Of a stretch of 64,000 nucleotides of DNA, positions 42,921 through 52,056 are shown piece by piece; the stretch's first letter is position 1, and each line of letters starts with the position of its first letter. This stretch comes from an uncultured Leifsonia sp. Its GTDB lineage: Bacteria; Actinomycetota; Actinomycetes; Actinomycetales; Microbacteriaceae. The stretch is taken from positions 1 through 64,000 of the forward strand of contig NZ_CAMFLC010000019.1 in the NCBI RefSeq assembly GCF_945957465.1. Reading direction: 5' to 3'. The notes below the pieces were generated by a model that saw nothing but the letters and a program-made list of their open reading frames with translations, was not told the DNA's origin and made no database searches. The position numbers and the translations under genes are program-made.

Positions 42921-44300
42921 TCAGCGCGCCAGGATCCGCGGCCCGCACACCCACGCGGCGAGGCACAGCAGGCCGTCGACGACGAACACGCCGGCGAACG
43001 CCGCGGGGGATGCCGCACCGCCGAGCGCGGAGAAGGCGATCGCCGTCGCCGCGAGCGCGATGGCGGAACCCGTCGAGTCGGCGATCGAGAGCGCCGAACT
43101 GTTGAAGCCCTGGTCGGCCGGCGTCGAGTACTCCAGCGTGAGCACGCCGAGCCGCGGATACAGCAGGCCCATACCGAGCCCGGCGAACGCCCAGCCGACG
43201 ACGATGACGATCGGCGAGGCGCCGGTCACCGCGGTGATCAGCAGCGACGCGATCGCGATCGTCAGCCCGAGCGCGCCGAGGCGCGCGGCGAGCCGGTTGC
43301 CGATGGCCGGGAAGCGGCCCTGCGCCCAGGAGGCGGCGGCCCAGCTCAGGCCGGCCGCCGTCAGCGCCAGACCGGCGACGGCCGGGGAGGCGCCGTACCG
43401 GCTCACCATCATCAGCGGCACGTACACCTCGGCCGAGAAGAACGTTCCGGCCACGATCGCGCGGACGAGGATCACGCTCGGCAGGCCGCGTCGCGCGAGC
43501 AGGACGCCCGCCGGCAGCAACGGTCGCAGGGCCGCGACCGCGACGGCCGCCGCGATGACGGGCACGATCCACTGCACCGGCCCGCGGGCCTCGGCCGCCA
43601 GCGTCAGACCGAGCACCGCCGCTGCGACGAGAGCGGCCAGACCCACCCGGGCGAGCTCGTGGCCTCCCGCGGGGCGCTGCTCCGGGCCGTGGACACCGCG
43701 CATGGCGGGGACGACCATCAGCATCGCCAGGACGACCAGAGCGACGACCCCGAGGAACACCCACCGCCAGCCCACCGTCTCGGCGACCGCGCCCGCGATC
43801 ACGGGCCCGATCAGCGAGGGCACCACCCAGGCGGCCGCGAAACCCGCGAAGATGCTCGGGTGCAGCCGCGGCGGGTAGACGCGAGCGACGATGACGTAGA
43901 GGGCGACGGTCAGGGCTCCCCCGCCGAGCCCGTGGATCAGCCGGCCGGTCACGAACAGCGGCATCGTCGCTGCGGTGCCGGCGAGCGTGAGGCCCGCCGC
44001 GAACAGCACGACCGAGGCGTACAGCGCCGTGCGCGGGTTGCCGCGGTCGCACCACGCACCGGCGACCACCATGCCGACGACGCCGACCGCGAGCGGCCCC
44101 GCGAACGCGAAGGCGTACAGCGCTGCGCCGTCGAGCTCGCGGCTCACGGCCGGCATGATGGTCGTGACGGCGAGAGCCTCGAACGCCGCCAGGGTGACCA
44201 GCAGGCACATGCCGATGCTCACCCAGCGGTAGCGGGGAGCCAGCACACCCTCCGGCTTCGAGAGCCGCCCGGCCTTCGTCGGTTCCCGGTCGGTGCTCAT
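42921..44300 (-). CDS. MFS transporter, DHA2-like
   Basis: 459 residues, about 14 helices. N-terminal helix RYRWVSIGMCLLVTLAAFEALAVTTIMPAVSREL in pieces, the AGAWCDRGNPRTALYAS loop as motif A, and RLIHGLGGGALTVALYVIV. Drug or metabolite export is the family norm; the substrate is unknown. Its ATG is nine bases downstream of the LacI gene stop, so it is probably cotranscribed with, and regulated by, that LacI protein. Confidence 0.9.
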   Translation of the reverse strand: MSTDREPTKAGRLSKPEGVLAPRYRWVSIGMCLLVTLAAFEALAVTTIMPAVSRELDGAALYAFAFAGPLAVGVVGMVVAGAWCDRGNPRTALYASVVLFAAGLTLAGTAATMPLFVTGRLIHGLGGGALTVALYVIVARVYPPRLHPSIFAGFAAAWVVPSLIGPVIAGAVAETVGWRWVFLGVVALVVLAMLMVVPAMRGVHGPEQRPAGGHELARVGLAALVAAAVLGLTLAAEARGPVQWIVPVIAAAVAVAALRPLLPAGVLLARRGLPSVILVRAIVAGTFFSAEVYVPLMMVSRYGASPAVAGLALTAAGLSWAAASWAQGRFPAIGNRLAARLGALGLTIAIASLLITAVTGASPIVIVVGWAFAGLGMGLLYPRLGVLTLEYSTPADQGFNSSALSIADSTGSAIALAATAIAFSALGGAASPAAFAGVFVVDGLLCLAAWVCGPRILAR

Positions 44301-44309
44301 CCCCCGAGC

Positions 44310-45410
44310 CTATGGCCTCCCTGCGACATCGGCGGGGGGAGCGGCGGCGGCGGAGGGGGTGGCGGCGGAGGGAGCGGCGGCGGAGGGAGCGGCGGCGGAG
44401 GCGCGCACGACCAGTTCGGGGACGAGACTCACCGGTCCGGGGACCTCGCCGCCCTCGATCTCGGCGATCAGGCGTTCGACGCTGCGGCGGCCGAGCTCCG
44501 TGAAGTCCTGCAGCACCGTGGTCAGCGGCGGCCAGAAGTGCGTCGCCTCGGGGATGTCGTCGAACCCGACGACGCTCAGGTCTTCGGGGATGCGCCGCCC
44601 GGCCTCCCGTGCCGCATGGTAGACGCCGAGGGCCATCTGATCGTTCGACGCGAACACCGCCGTGGCACCCGGATCGCGCAGGAGTTCGCGGGCGGCGCGG
44701 TAACCCGACTCGGCCGACCAGTCGCCCTCGCGCAGCGGAGGCACCGGCAGGCCCGCGGCCTCCAGCTCCCGCGTGTAGCCGGCGACCCTGGCCTGCGACT
44801 CGAACCATTCGAGGGGGCCGGTGACGTGGTGGATCGAGCGGTGGCCCAGGCCGACGAGGTGGGCCGTCGCGGCGCGGGCGCCGGCCTCCTGGTCGACGGT
44901 GAGGACGCGGGCGTCGTACTCGGCGCCGCCCTGCAACGTGACGTACGGCACGGTGAGGCCGGAGCCCGACAGCTGCGTCATCACGAGCTCCTGCGGGGCG
45001 ATCACGATGATGCCCTCGACGGCCTGCGAGAGCAGGTGGTCGAGCGCTGCGGCGATCCCCCGCTCGTTCAGCTCGGAGAGCTGGGCGACGGCGAGGTAGT
45101 ACCCCGCGTCGCGCGCCGCGCCCTGCACCGCGTTGATGCTCGACACCGGGCCGTAGAGCGCCGCGGCCGTGGTCGAGAGCACGCCGAGGGTCCGTGACCG
45201 TGCCGTGACGAGTGCCCGCGCGGCCGGATTGGGCCGGTAGTGCAGTGCCTCCATCGCGTCGAGGACGCGCTGTCTGGTCGAGTCGCGGATGCTGGGATGA
45301 CCGTTGATGACGCGCGAAACCGTCTGGTGTGAGACTCCGGCCAGCTGTGCCACGTCGCGCATGCTGGCCGCCCGGGCCACAGGCTCGGCGGTCGCCGGGT
45401 CATGCGTCAC
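44310..45410 (-). CDS. LacI family transcriptional regulator with Ala/Pro/Ser tail
   Basis: 366 residues. Helix-turn-helix SMRDVAQLAGVSHQTVSRVINGHPSI, the effector domain, and the C-terminal FDDIPEATHFWPPLTTVLQDF typical of the family. GTG at 45410 follows GGGAGGG and is preferred over the open frame upstream. The C-terminus ends in a low-complexity tail with AAPSA repeats coded by 15-bp tandem DNA repeats (44335-44400). It lies nine bases before the MFS gene and is its likely regulator. Confidence 0.92.
   Translation of the reverse strand: MTHDPATAEPVARAASMRDVAQLAGVSHQTVSRVINGHPSIRDSTRQRVLDAMEALHYRPNPAARALVTARSRTLGVLSTTAAALYGPVSSINAVQGAARDAGYYLAVAQLSELNERGIAAALDHLLSQAVEGIIVIAPQELVMTQLSGSGLTVPYVTLQGGAEYDARVLTVDQEAGARAATAHLVGLGHRSIHHVTGPLEWFESQARVAGYTRELEAAGLPVPPLREGDWSAESGYRAARELLRDPGATAVFASNDQMALGVYHAAREAGRRIPEDLSVVGFDDIPEATHFWPPLTTVLQDFTELGRRSVERLIAEIEGGEVPGPVSLVPELVVRASAAAPSAAAPSAATPSAAAAPPADVAGRP
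44338..44400. repeat. 15-bp tandem repeats in the LacI tail
   Basis: Repeats of the type GGAGGGAGCGGCGGC, several copies with slight variation, coding for AAPSA on the minus strand. Confidence 0.75.
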
Positions 45411-45479
45411 GGCGCCCTCCCGCGATGTTGCGCACGGGTCGCGCCCGCGCAGCTCCTCCGGGTGAGGAGCGTCCACCCA

Positions 45480-46784
45480 TTATGCGGGACGGCCCCTCCT
45501 GCGCCGCGCGAACGCTCCGACCGCCACCGCGACGACGGCGATCCCGGCCGGGAACACGAGATGCCAGCCCGCGAGCACGAGCAGCCCTGCGGCGAACACG
45601 CAGGAGAGCACCGCCATCCACCACCCGACCGAACGGGTGGGCAGGAGCACGATCGCCGAGGCGACGCCGAGGCCGTAGACCGCCGCCGCGATGCTGGTGT
45701 GCACGAGGATGAACGGCTGGAGGTCTCCACTGGTCAGCACGACCACGGAGTAGAGCGCCATCACGACCGCCGAGAGCAGCAGCCCGCGCCGCGCGACGGC
45801 GCCGTTCTCGGCGCCGCGGCCGAACCAGCGCGGGAGGTCGCCGTCGCGCCCCATCGCAGCGCCCAGCTTGCTGAACGCGGCGAGATACGCGTTGAACACG
45901 CCCGTCACGACGATCGCGGCGATCACCGCGACGACCACCCCGCCGCCGGACCCCGTGGCCACGTCGACGAGGTCGAGCAGCGGAACGGCGGACGTCGTCG
46001 CGGCGCTCCCCAGCACCGTCACCGTCACCGTCTGGATCGCCAGGTAGGCGACCGAGACGATCACCAGGGCCAGCGCGGTGGCCCGCGGGATGTCGCGGCG
46101 CGGGTTGCGGAACTCGCCGCCGATCCCTGCCACGGCCTCCCAGCCCGCGAACGCCCAGATGTACAGGCTCATGGCGAGCCCCACGCCCGGCCAGCCGTGC
46201 GGGAGCAGCGGCTCGAGGTTCTCGGCCCGGCCGTGCGGCGCGGCGGCCGCGAGGACGAACACCAGCACGGCGACCAGCGCCCCGGACAGGATGAGTTGCA
46301 CGGAGGCGGCGAACCGGACCCCGAAAGCGGTGACGACGACCGGGATCACCATGAGCGCGACCGCGATCAGTGTGGTCTGGGCGCCGCCGCCGCCGATCAC
46401 GGCGACGACGTAGCGCGCCGTCATCAGGGCGGCGATCGGGGCGCCGATCGGCGTGCCGAAGAAGAACCAGTAGCTCACGACGCGCGCCGAGGTCGGGCCG
46501 TAGGCGCGCCGGGCGAAGGTGGCGACGCCGCCCGCGTCGGGATGGCGACGCGCGAGCGCGGCGAACGTGGCCGCGAGCGGGATCGAGATGAGCGCGAGTG
46601 CGGCGACCGCGAGGATGGCGCCCGGGCCCGCGGCGGCCGCGGCCAGCGACGGCAGCACCAGGATGCCCGTGCCGAGCACGGCCGCGACGTAGAGCGCCGT
46701 GCCACCGGCCACGCCGAGCCGCCCGACATGCTCGGCGGGCTGCCCCGCCGGAGGTCGCGTGGTCGAGGGCGCTCGTTCGGTCAC
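45480..46784 (-). CDS. APC-family amino-acid permease
   Basis: 434 residues, about 12 helices. The first helix motif GTALYVAAVLGTGILVLPSLAA carries the broken-helix GxG site, followed by ARRHPDAGGVATFARRAYGP in the 2-3 loop and WAFAGWEAVAGIGGEFRNPRRDIPRAT in helix 6-7 region, all typical of APC transporters of the YjeH/CycA-like type. Substrate unknown. GTG start. Confidence 0.9.
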   Translation of the reverse strand: MTERAPSTTRPPAGQPAEHVGRLGVAGGTALYVAAVLGTGILVLPSLAAAAAGPGAILAVAALALISIPLAATFAALARRHPDAGGVATFARRAYGPTSARVVSYWFFFGTPIGAPIAALMTARYVVAVIGGGGAQTTLIAVALMVIPVVVTAFGVRFAASVQLILSGALVAVLVFVLAAAAPHGRAENLEPLLPHGWPGVGLAMSLYIWAFAGWEAVAGIGGEFRNPRRDIPRATALALVIVSVAYLAIQTVTVTVLGSAATTSAVPLLDLVDVATGSGGGVVVAVIAAIVVTGVFNAYLAAFSKLGAAMGRDGDLPRWFGRGAENGAVARRGLLLSAVVMALYSVVVLTSGDLQPFILVHTSIAAAVYGLGVASAIVLLPTRSVGWWMAVLSCVFAAGLLVLAGWHLVFPAGIAVVAVAVGAFARRRRGRPA

Positions 46785-46893
46785 CCGACCATCCTGGTAC
46801 GGCCCACCGACATCCGGCCGCCCATCGGCTGCCAGCCTTCGCCCATCCGCGGCCAGTCCCCGGTCGTCCCCGGTCGTCCCCCCGCGCTTGCCG

Positions 46894-46956
46894 CGCCGAG
46901 GGGCGCGTAGAGGCCCTCACAACGTCGTTTCAGGGGCCTCTACGCGCCCTTCGGCG
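46894..46956. terminator. Long hairpin downstream of the GT39 gene
   Basis: 23-base arms (46894-46916 and 46934-46956) with one mismatch and a 17-base loop. It lies just past the GT39 stop (46970) on the minus strand and before the permease gene, consistent with a terminator. No U-tract follows. Confidence 0.75.
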
Positions 46957-46969
46957 GAGCGCAGCGAGC

Positions 46970-49099
46970 CTAACTCGTCAGGTCGTAGACGGTGACGCCG
47001 CCGACCGTGGTGGCGGTGAAGTTCGCCTCCACCCAGCCGGCGATCCGGCTCGAGGCGTTGCTGCCTCCGTTCGACTGCCCGACGCCGCCCGCGATGAAGT
47101 AGTGGATCCGGCCCTCCGCCACGTACTGCTTGAACTGTGCCAGCGTCGGCGACGGATCGGAGCCGTTGAAACCGCCGATCGGCATCACGGCCTCCTGCGT
47201 CGCAAGCTGGTACCCCGCCGCCGAGTTGGAGCCGATGGCGGCAGCGACCCAGGTGTACTTCGCTGCGTCGGTCTTCAGGAGAGCGCTGAGCTGGGAGCTG
47301 ACCGTGCTGGAGCCGAGGAGACCGCCCATTCCCCCTGCGCCGCCGCGGGTGCCACCGTTCGTGCCGCCGTTCGTGCCGCCGTTCGTGCCGCCGTTCGCCG
47401 GCGCCCCGTTGCCGCCGGCGGATCCGCCCGGCCCACCCCCGGGCGCACCGGCGAGCCCGCCCTGGCCGCCGCCGGCCGGTGCCCTGCCCTGGCCGCCGGC
47501 CTGGCCGCCGGCGGGCACCCCGCCGAAGCCGCGGCCTCCACCTGGACCGCCCATCGCGCCGGAAACGGTCGGCCCGGCCGTGACGATCGAACCCGTGTGT
47601 GCCGTCGTGACGGTCTGCAGTGTGTACGCCGTCGGCGCCAGCAGTGCCCCGATCAGGGCGGCCGAAACGGTCGCGCCCGACAGTGTCCGGCCGCGCGGGG
47701 GAAGGAGCAGCAGCACGGACGCCGCGAGCGCGACAATGAGGACGACGACCTTCAGCCACGGGAGCCAGCCGTTCGCGCGGTCGAGCAGCACCCAGGCCCA
47801 GACCGCGGTTCCGAGCATCGTCAGGGCCGAGAGGACCCGCACCCACAGCGTCTCGCGTGCGCCCCAGGCGACTGAGGCGCCGATCGCGACCACCCCGGCG
47901 AGCGCGGGCGCGAGGGCCACCGTGTAGTAGGCGTGGAAGATCCCGGCCATGAAGCTGAACGCCAGCGCGGTCACGATCAGCCAGCCGCCGAAGAGCAGGA
48001 GAGTCGCCCGGCGGGTGTCGGTGCGCGCGGCCGCGCGCCCCAGGACGAGCGCGACCACGAACAGCACGAGCGCGGCCGGCAGCAGCCACGTGATCTGTCC
48101 GCCGATCTCGTTCTCGAACAGCCGGAGGATGCCGGTGGCGCCCCACATCCCGCCCCCGGTCGCCCCGCCGCCACCGCCGGTGACGCTGCCGGTCTCGTCA
48201 CCGGTGAGCCGGCCGAAGCCGTTGTAGCCGAAGGTGAGTTCCAGGAAGCTGTTCGTCTGCGAACCGCCGATGTACGGACGCAGTGCGGCCGGCACGAGCT
48301 CGACGATCGCGACCCACCAGCCCGCGGCGACGATCACCGCGCCGAGGGCTGCGAGCAGATGACCGAAGCGCTTGGCCCACGAGACGCGGGCCGCGGCGAG
48401 GTAGACCCCGGCCAGCACCGGAAGGATGAGGAACGCCTGCAGCTGCTTCGTGAGGAAGCCGAAGCCGACGGCGACCCCCGCCCAGATCACCCAGCGGATG
48501 CGGCCCGACTCGATGCCGCGCAGGGTCAGGTAGGTCGCGAGTGTCAGCAGCAGCACGAGCAGCGCGTCCGGGTTGTCGAACCGGAACATCAGCGCTGCGA
48601 CCGGCGTCACAGCCAGCACGCCTCCCGCCAGCAGCGCGGCGCGGGCGCTGTAGGCTCGGCGGACGATCAGGTAGACGAGCCACACCGTGGCGACACCCAT
48701 CAGCGCCTCCGGAACCAGGATGCTCCACGAGCTGAGGCCGAAGACCCGCACCGAGAGCGCCATGATCCACAGGCTCGCCGGGGGCTTGTCGACCGTGATC
48801 GAGTTCGCGGCGTCGCTGGAGCCGTAGAAGAACGCCTCCCAGTTCACCGACCCGGCCTGCACCGCGGCCGAGTAGAACGAGTTGGCCCAGCCGCTGGCGG
48901 CGAGGTCCCAGAGATAGAGGACCGCGGTGACGGCGAGGAGGCCGAGCAGCGCGGGGCGCTCCCAGGCGGCGCTGCCCTCCCCTCCCCGGACCAGGCGCCG
49001 CAAGCGGCGCCCCCGCGGGTGGTCGGGCCGCGAATCGGCGACCGGACGCTCGGCCCCGACCGGCGTGGCCGTGGGGATGGACGCGGTGGTGAGGGACAT
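46970..49099 (-). CDS. GT39-family membrane glycosyltransferase (YkcB/ArnT-like)
   Basis: 709 residues. About 12 helices in residues 50-510, with WANSFYSAAVQAGSVNWEAFFYGS and SITVDKPPASLWIMALSVR marking the acidic catalytic region of the GT39 fold (DKPP). A Gly/Ala/Pro/Asn-rich linker (about 520-600, with GTNG repeats from 12-bp DNA repeats near 47345-47395) separates a soluble C-terminal domain (about 600-709). It presumably transfers a sugar from a polyprenyl-phosphate donor to an extracellular acceptor. ATG 49099 has a GGAGAA site at good distance; the preceding gene ends at 49102. Confidence 0.93.
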   Translation of the reverse strand: MSLTTASIPTATPVGAERPVADSRPDHPRGRRLRRLVRGGEGSAAWERPALLGLLAVTAVLYLWDLAASGWANSFYSAAVQAGSVNWEAFFYGSSDAANSITVDKPPASLWIMALSVRVFGLSSWSILVPEALMGVATVWLVYLIVRRAYSARAALLAGGVLAVTPVAALMFRFDNPDALLVLLLTLATYLTLRGIESGRIRWVIWAGVAVGFGFLTKQLQAFLILPVLAGVYLAAARVSWAKRFGHLLAALGAVIVAAGWWVAIVELVPAALRPYIGGSQTNSFLELTFGYNGFGRLTGDETGSVTGGGGGATGGGMWGATGILRLFENEIGGQITWLLPAALVLFVVALVLGRAAARTDTRRATLLLFGGWLIVTALAFSFMAGIFHAYYTVALAPALAGVVAIGASVAWGARETLWVRVLSALTMLGTAVWAWVLLDRANGWLPWLKVVVLIVALAASVLLLLPPRGRTLSGATVSAALIGALLAPTAYTLQTVTTAHTGSIVTAGPTVSGAMGGPGGGRGFGGVPAGGQAGGQGRAPAGGGQGGLAGAPGGGPGGSAGGNGAPANGGTNGGTNGGTNGGTRGGAGGMGGLLGSSTVSSQLSALLKTDAAKYTWVAAAIGSNSAAGYQLATQEAVMPIGGFNGSDPSPTLAQFKQYVAEGRIHYFIAGGVGQSNGGSNASSRIAGWVEANFTATTVGGVTVYDLTS
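47345..47395. repeat. 12-bp tandem repeats coding for NGGT
   Basis: At least four nearly identical units of GTTCGTGCCGCC inside the Gly-rich linker of the GT39 gene. Confidence 0.8.
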
Positions 49100-49101
49100 G
49101 A

Positions 49102-50364
49102 TCACTTCTCCGTTTCAGTGGGGACGAGGTCGAGGGAGGCCGGCTCCGCCGACGCGGAGGGCGGAACGGACACGACCGCCGCCCGTCGCGACGCCCGGAA
49201 CACCCAGAGCCGCAGCAGCACGAATCGCAGCAGAGTCGCGGCGAGGTTGGCCGCGGTGAGCACGATCAGCTCGACACGGGAGGAGGCCGCGGGCGCGGTC
49301 GCGTGCAGCACTGCGAGCGCACCTCCGGTCAGCGCCCAGGAGATCGCGAAGACGACGAGCCCCTGGAACTGATGACGGACCATCCCAGGCCGGCCGCGCA
49401 CGCCGAACGTGAAGCGGCGGTTCGCCCAGGTGTTGGCGACCGCCGTCAGCAGCAGGGCCGCGAAGTTCGCCGCCTGGCCGCCGAGCACGCCGGACAGCAG
49501 CAGGTAGAGCAGCGCATATGCGGCAGTGGAGAGCAACCCGACGAGCCCGAACCGCACCACCTGGCCGAAGAACCCCGGCGGATTCGGCGGGGCGAACGGG
49601 CGACGCCCCAATTCGGCGTAGACGGCCTCCAACGGGATGCGGCCGCGGGCGATGTTGCTGCCGACGCGCAGCATCCCCGCCAGGTCTTCACGTGCGGTAC
49701 GCACGATGTCGACGGAGCTGTGCGGATCGTCGACCCAGTCGACCGGGATCTCGTGGATCCGCAGCCCGGCCCGTTCGGCGAGGATCAGCAGTTCGGTGTC
49801 GAAGAACCAGCCGTCGTCCTCGACGAGCGGGAGGAGGCGCTGTGCGACGTCCCGGCGGATCGCCTTGAAACCGCACTGCGCATCGGAGAACCCCACCGAC
49901 ATCGTGCGTCGCAGCAGCAGGTTGTAGCTGCGGGAGATGAACTCGCGCTTGCCGCCCCGCGTGACGCGCGAGCTCCTCCCGAGCCGGGTGCCGATCGCGA
50001 GATCGGAGTGACCCGAGAGCAGCGGGGCCACGAGCGGCAGCAGGGCGGCGAGGTCGGTGGAGAGGTCCTCGTCGAGGTAGACGAGCACCTCGGCGGGCGA
50101 GGCGCCCCATACCGTTTTGAGGGCACGACCGCGCCCTTTCAGCGGGAGGTGGACGGCCACGACTCCGCCGAGCTCGGCGGCGAGGGCGTCCGCGATGGCG
50201 GGCGTCTCGTCGGTGCTGGCGTTGTCGGCGACCGTGATCCGCCAGCTCACCTGCATCGTGTCGGTCAGGTAGGCGTGGAGCCGGCGGAGGGACGTGGCGA
50301 GTGTCGCCTGCTCGTTGTACACGGGCACGACGATGTCGAGCGAGAGGGCGGCTGGCTGGGACAT
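49102..50364 (-). CDS. Fusion of GT2 glycosyltransferase and GtrA-type membrane domain
   Basis: 420 residues. GT2 domain (about 5-240): LDIVVPVYNEQATL, DNASTDET, the metal-binding acidic site YLDEDLSTDL and GFKAIRRD. A GtrA-like four-helix membrane domain (about 280-395) follows, with VRFGLVGLLSTAAYALLYLLL and ANTWANRRFTFG. Such fusions load a sugar on undecaprenyl phosphate and flip it. Adjacency to the GT39 transferase (stop and start three bases apart) suggests a two-step modification of a cell-surface glycan. ATG 50364; GTG 50373 also possible. Confidence 0.94.
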   Translation of the reverse strand: MSQPAALSLDIVVPVYNEQATLATSLRRLHAYLTDTMQVSWRITVADNASTDETPAIADALAAELGGVVAVHLPLKGRGRALKTVWGASPAEVLVYLDEDLSTDLAALLPLVAPLLSGHSDLAIGTRLGRSSRVTRGGKREFISRSYNLLLRRTMSVGFSDAQCGFKAIRRDVAQRLLPLVEDDGWFFDTELLILAERAGLRIHEIPVDWVDDPHSSVDIVRTAREDLAGMLRVGSNIARGRIPLEAVYAELGRRPFAPPNPPGFFGQVVRFGLVGLLSTAAYALLYLLLSGVLGGQAANFAALLLTAVANTWANRRFTFGVRGRPGMVRHQFQGLVVFAISWALTGGALAVLHATAPAASSRVELIVLTAANLAATLLRFVLLRLWVFRASRRAAVVSVPPSASAEPASLDLVPTETEK

Positions 50365-50598
50365 GACAGCCACCCTGCCGCCGTTACATTCCCGTGACCT
50401 TTCGCGGCCTTATGCCGTGCAGATGCGTCTTCTGAGGTCTTGCTATGCGGCTGCCCTCAGTGCGCTGGGGCCTCCACGCGCTCCGGTCGGGGCCTCGACG
50501 ACGGCGCGCGGGGAATTCCGCGACGAGGCGTACCGTTCTCTTCAGTGCGGCCGATGCACCTCGCGGCCGCAGCATCCCGCGACTCCAAGGAGGCACCC

Positions 50599-50982
50599 AT
50601 GGCGACCGTCGAGCTGACCGCGCAGAACATCGAGTCGAAGATCACCGAGAACGACATCGTGTTCGTGGACTTCTGGGCGGAGTGGTGCGGCCCGTGCCGC
50701 ATGTTCGGTCCGATCTTCGAGAAGGCCTCGCAGGAGCACACCGACGTCGTGTTCGGCAAGGTCGACACCGAGGCCGAGCAGGCGCTCGCCGCCTCCGCCG
50801 GCATCACCTCGATCCCGACGCTGATGGCGTTCCGCGACGGCATCCTCGTCTTCTCGCAGCCGGGCGCACTGCCGGCTCCGACCTTCGAAGACCTCATCGG
50901 CCAGGTGAAGGCGCTCGACATGGACGCCGTCCGCGCCTCCATCGCCGAGGCGCAGTCCGCCGAGGCCGCCCCCGAGGCCTGA
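50599..50982 (+). CDS. Thioredoxin
   Basis: 127 residues with the thioredoxin fold: VFVDFWAEWCGPCRMFGPIF containing the redox pair Cys30/Cys33, the cis-Pro segment ITSIPTLMAF and an extra C-terminal Ala/Glu tail. Cytoplasmic disulfide reductase. ATG follows AAGGAGG. The 50-hairpin after its stop is described separately. The upstream gap to the divergent glycosyltransferase gene (about 230 bases) holds no other feature that I can support. Confidence 0.96.
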   Translation: MATVELTAQNIESKITENDIVFVDFWAEWCGPCRMFGPIFEKASQEHTDVVFGKVDTEAEQALAASAGITSIPTLMAFRDGILVFSQPGALPAPTFEDLIGQVKALDMDAVRASIAEAQSAEAAPEA

Positions 50983-50988
50983 CCTCCG

Positions 50989-51048
50989 CCGAGACGTGAG
51001 TAATCGCGGGAATCCACCACTGGATTCCCGCGATTACTCACGTCTCGG
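50989..51048. terminator. Long perfect hairpin downstream of the thioredoxin gene
   Basis: 28-base arms (50989-51016 and 51021-51048) are fully complementary with a four-base loop CCAC. It begins six bases after the thioredoxin stop and has no U-tract. Confidence 0.85.
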
Positions 51049-51115
51049 TCAGAAACCCGTGGGCGTCGCCCACCGGGAGGTTTTGCCGGTGGCCCGTTCG
51101 GCCTACCATCGCGGC

Positions 51116-51277
51116 ATGACCGATGCGAAAGAGAACTGGCCCGAGACGCCCTCCGGTGAGCCCATCGACGTCGACGCCCTCGCCGAGGGCGAAGGCGGCG
51201 GCCCGTACGATGCCGACGGCGTCTTCGAACCGGAGGACGACGCGGCGGCGGACGACGAGGACGACCCCGCGATCTGA
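51116..51277 (+). CDS. Small acidic protein, hypothetical
   Basis: 53 residues, strongly acidic, with WPETPSGEPIDVDALAEGEGG followed by runs of Asp and Glu. No family recognised. Start ATG 51116 is chosen because upstream codons would run into the thioredoxin hairpin. No strong ribosome-binding site is visible. Confidence 0.5.
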   Translation: MTDAKENWPETPSGEPIDVDALAEGEGGGPYDADGVFEPEDDAAADDEDDPAI

Positions 51278-51459
51278 CGGCGGCTGAGCCGTCCGGCCCG
51301 GTACCCAAGCCGTCCACCGCCGTTCACCTGAACCCTCTTGTCCCCCGGGCTTGTACCCCACTAGGGTCGAGTGCAGGAGCCAGTCCCGGGCTGTCGGAGG
51401 GGCGACCCGTCGCGCCTCCAGCGGAGGGGACCGGCTGCACAACTGGGGAGGAGTGCAGC

Positions 51460-51666
51460 GTGACGACCTACGAGACGCCGATCGGGAACGCGCCGAAGCC
51501 GGGGCAGGACATCCACTTGGTGCGGTGGATCCGCTCAGCGGACGGCTGGAACAGCGAGACGGTCCTCTGCACCTATCTGGCGGGGACACCATCGCACTGG
51601 GTGGTCGAGCGGCACGGCGAGCGCGTGAATCTGGCGCGAGCCGAGTGGTCGCAGTTCGCCTTCTGA
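51460..51666 (+). CDS. Small hypothetical protein
   Basis: 68 residues: HLVRWIRSADGWNSETVLCTYLAGTPSHWVVERHG core, a compact Trp-rich beta pattern. I do not recognise the family. The GTG start has a strong GGAGGAG site seven bases upstream, supporting expression. The 180 bases before it have no gene. Confidence 0.65.
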   Translation: MTTYETPIGNAPKPGQDIHLVRWIRSADGWNSETVLCTYLAGTPSHWVVERHGERVNLARAEWSQFAF

Positions 51667-51727
51667 CATCGCCGACCGGTGACCCGGCGCGGGTGACGCC
51701 GTCCCGACGCCACGTCGACGCCGGCGC

Positions 51728-51997
51728 TCAGAGCCCCGCGCGGGCGGCGAGCAGCTCGACGGCGACCCGCCAGTCGCGGGCCGGGATGCCGTCGCCGGTT
51801 TCCTCCTCGCCGGGAGGACGGGCGACGAACGACGGCCACGGGTCTCCCGCTGTGTGCGCCTCCTCGACGAGTCCGAGGTAGTCTCCGCCGAAGTACACCT
51901 CCCACGCGGCGGTCGCCGTGGGGCTGTACATCAGCGTCAGCGGAAGCGAGCCGTACGTGTAGACGGCGTGCTGGTGGGCGAGTTCCTTCCCGGTCAT
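51728..51997 (-). CDS. Hypothetical protein
   Basis: 89 residues with no known domain: HAVYTYGSLPLTLMYSP, AWEVYFGGDYLGLVEEA, then RDWRVAVELLAARAG. The alternation suggests a small alpha/beta protein. ATG 51997. No operon partner; the next minus-strand gene ends 60 bases upstream. Confidence 0.6.
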   Translation of the reverse strand: MTGKELAHQHAVYTYGSLPLTLMYSPTATAAWEVYFGGDYLGLVEEAHTAGDPWPSFVARPPGEEETGDGIPARDWRVAVELLAARAGL

Positions 51998-52056
51998 GTC
52001 CGAACCCCCATCATGTCGGAAGGATATGCGCGCGCCGGCTTCTGCGGAAGGGATTG

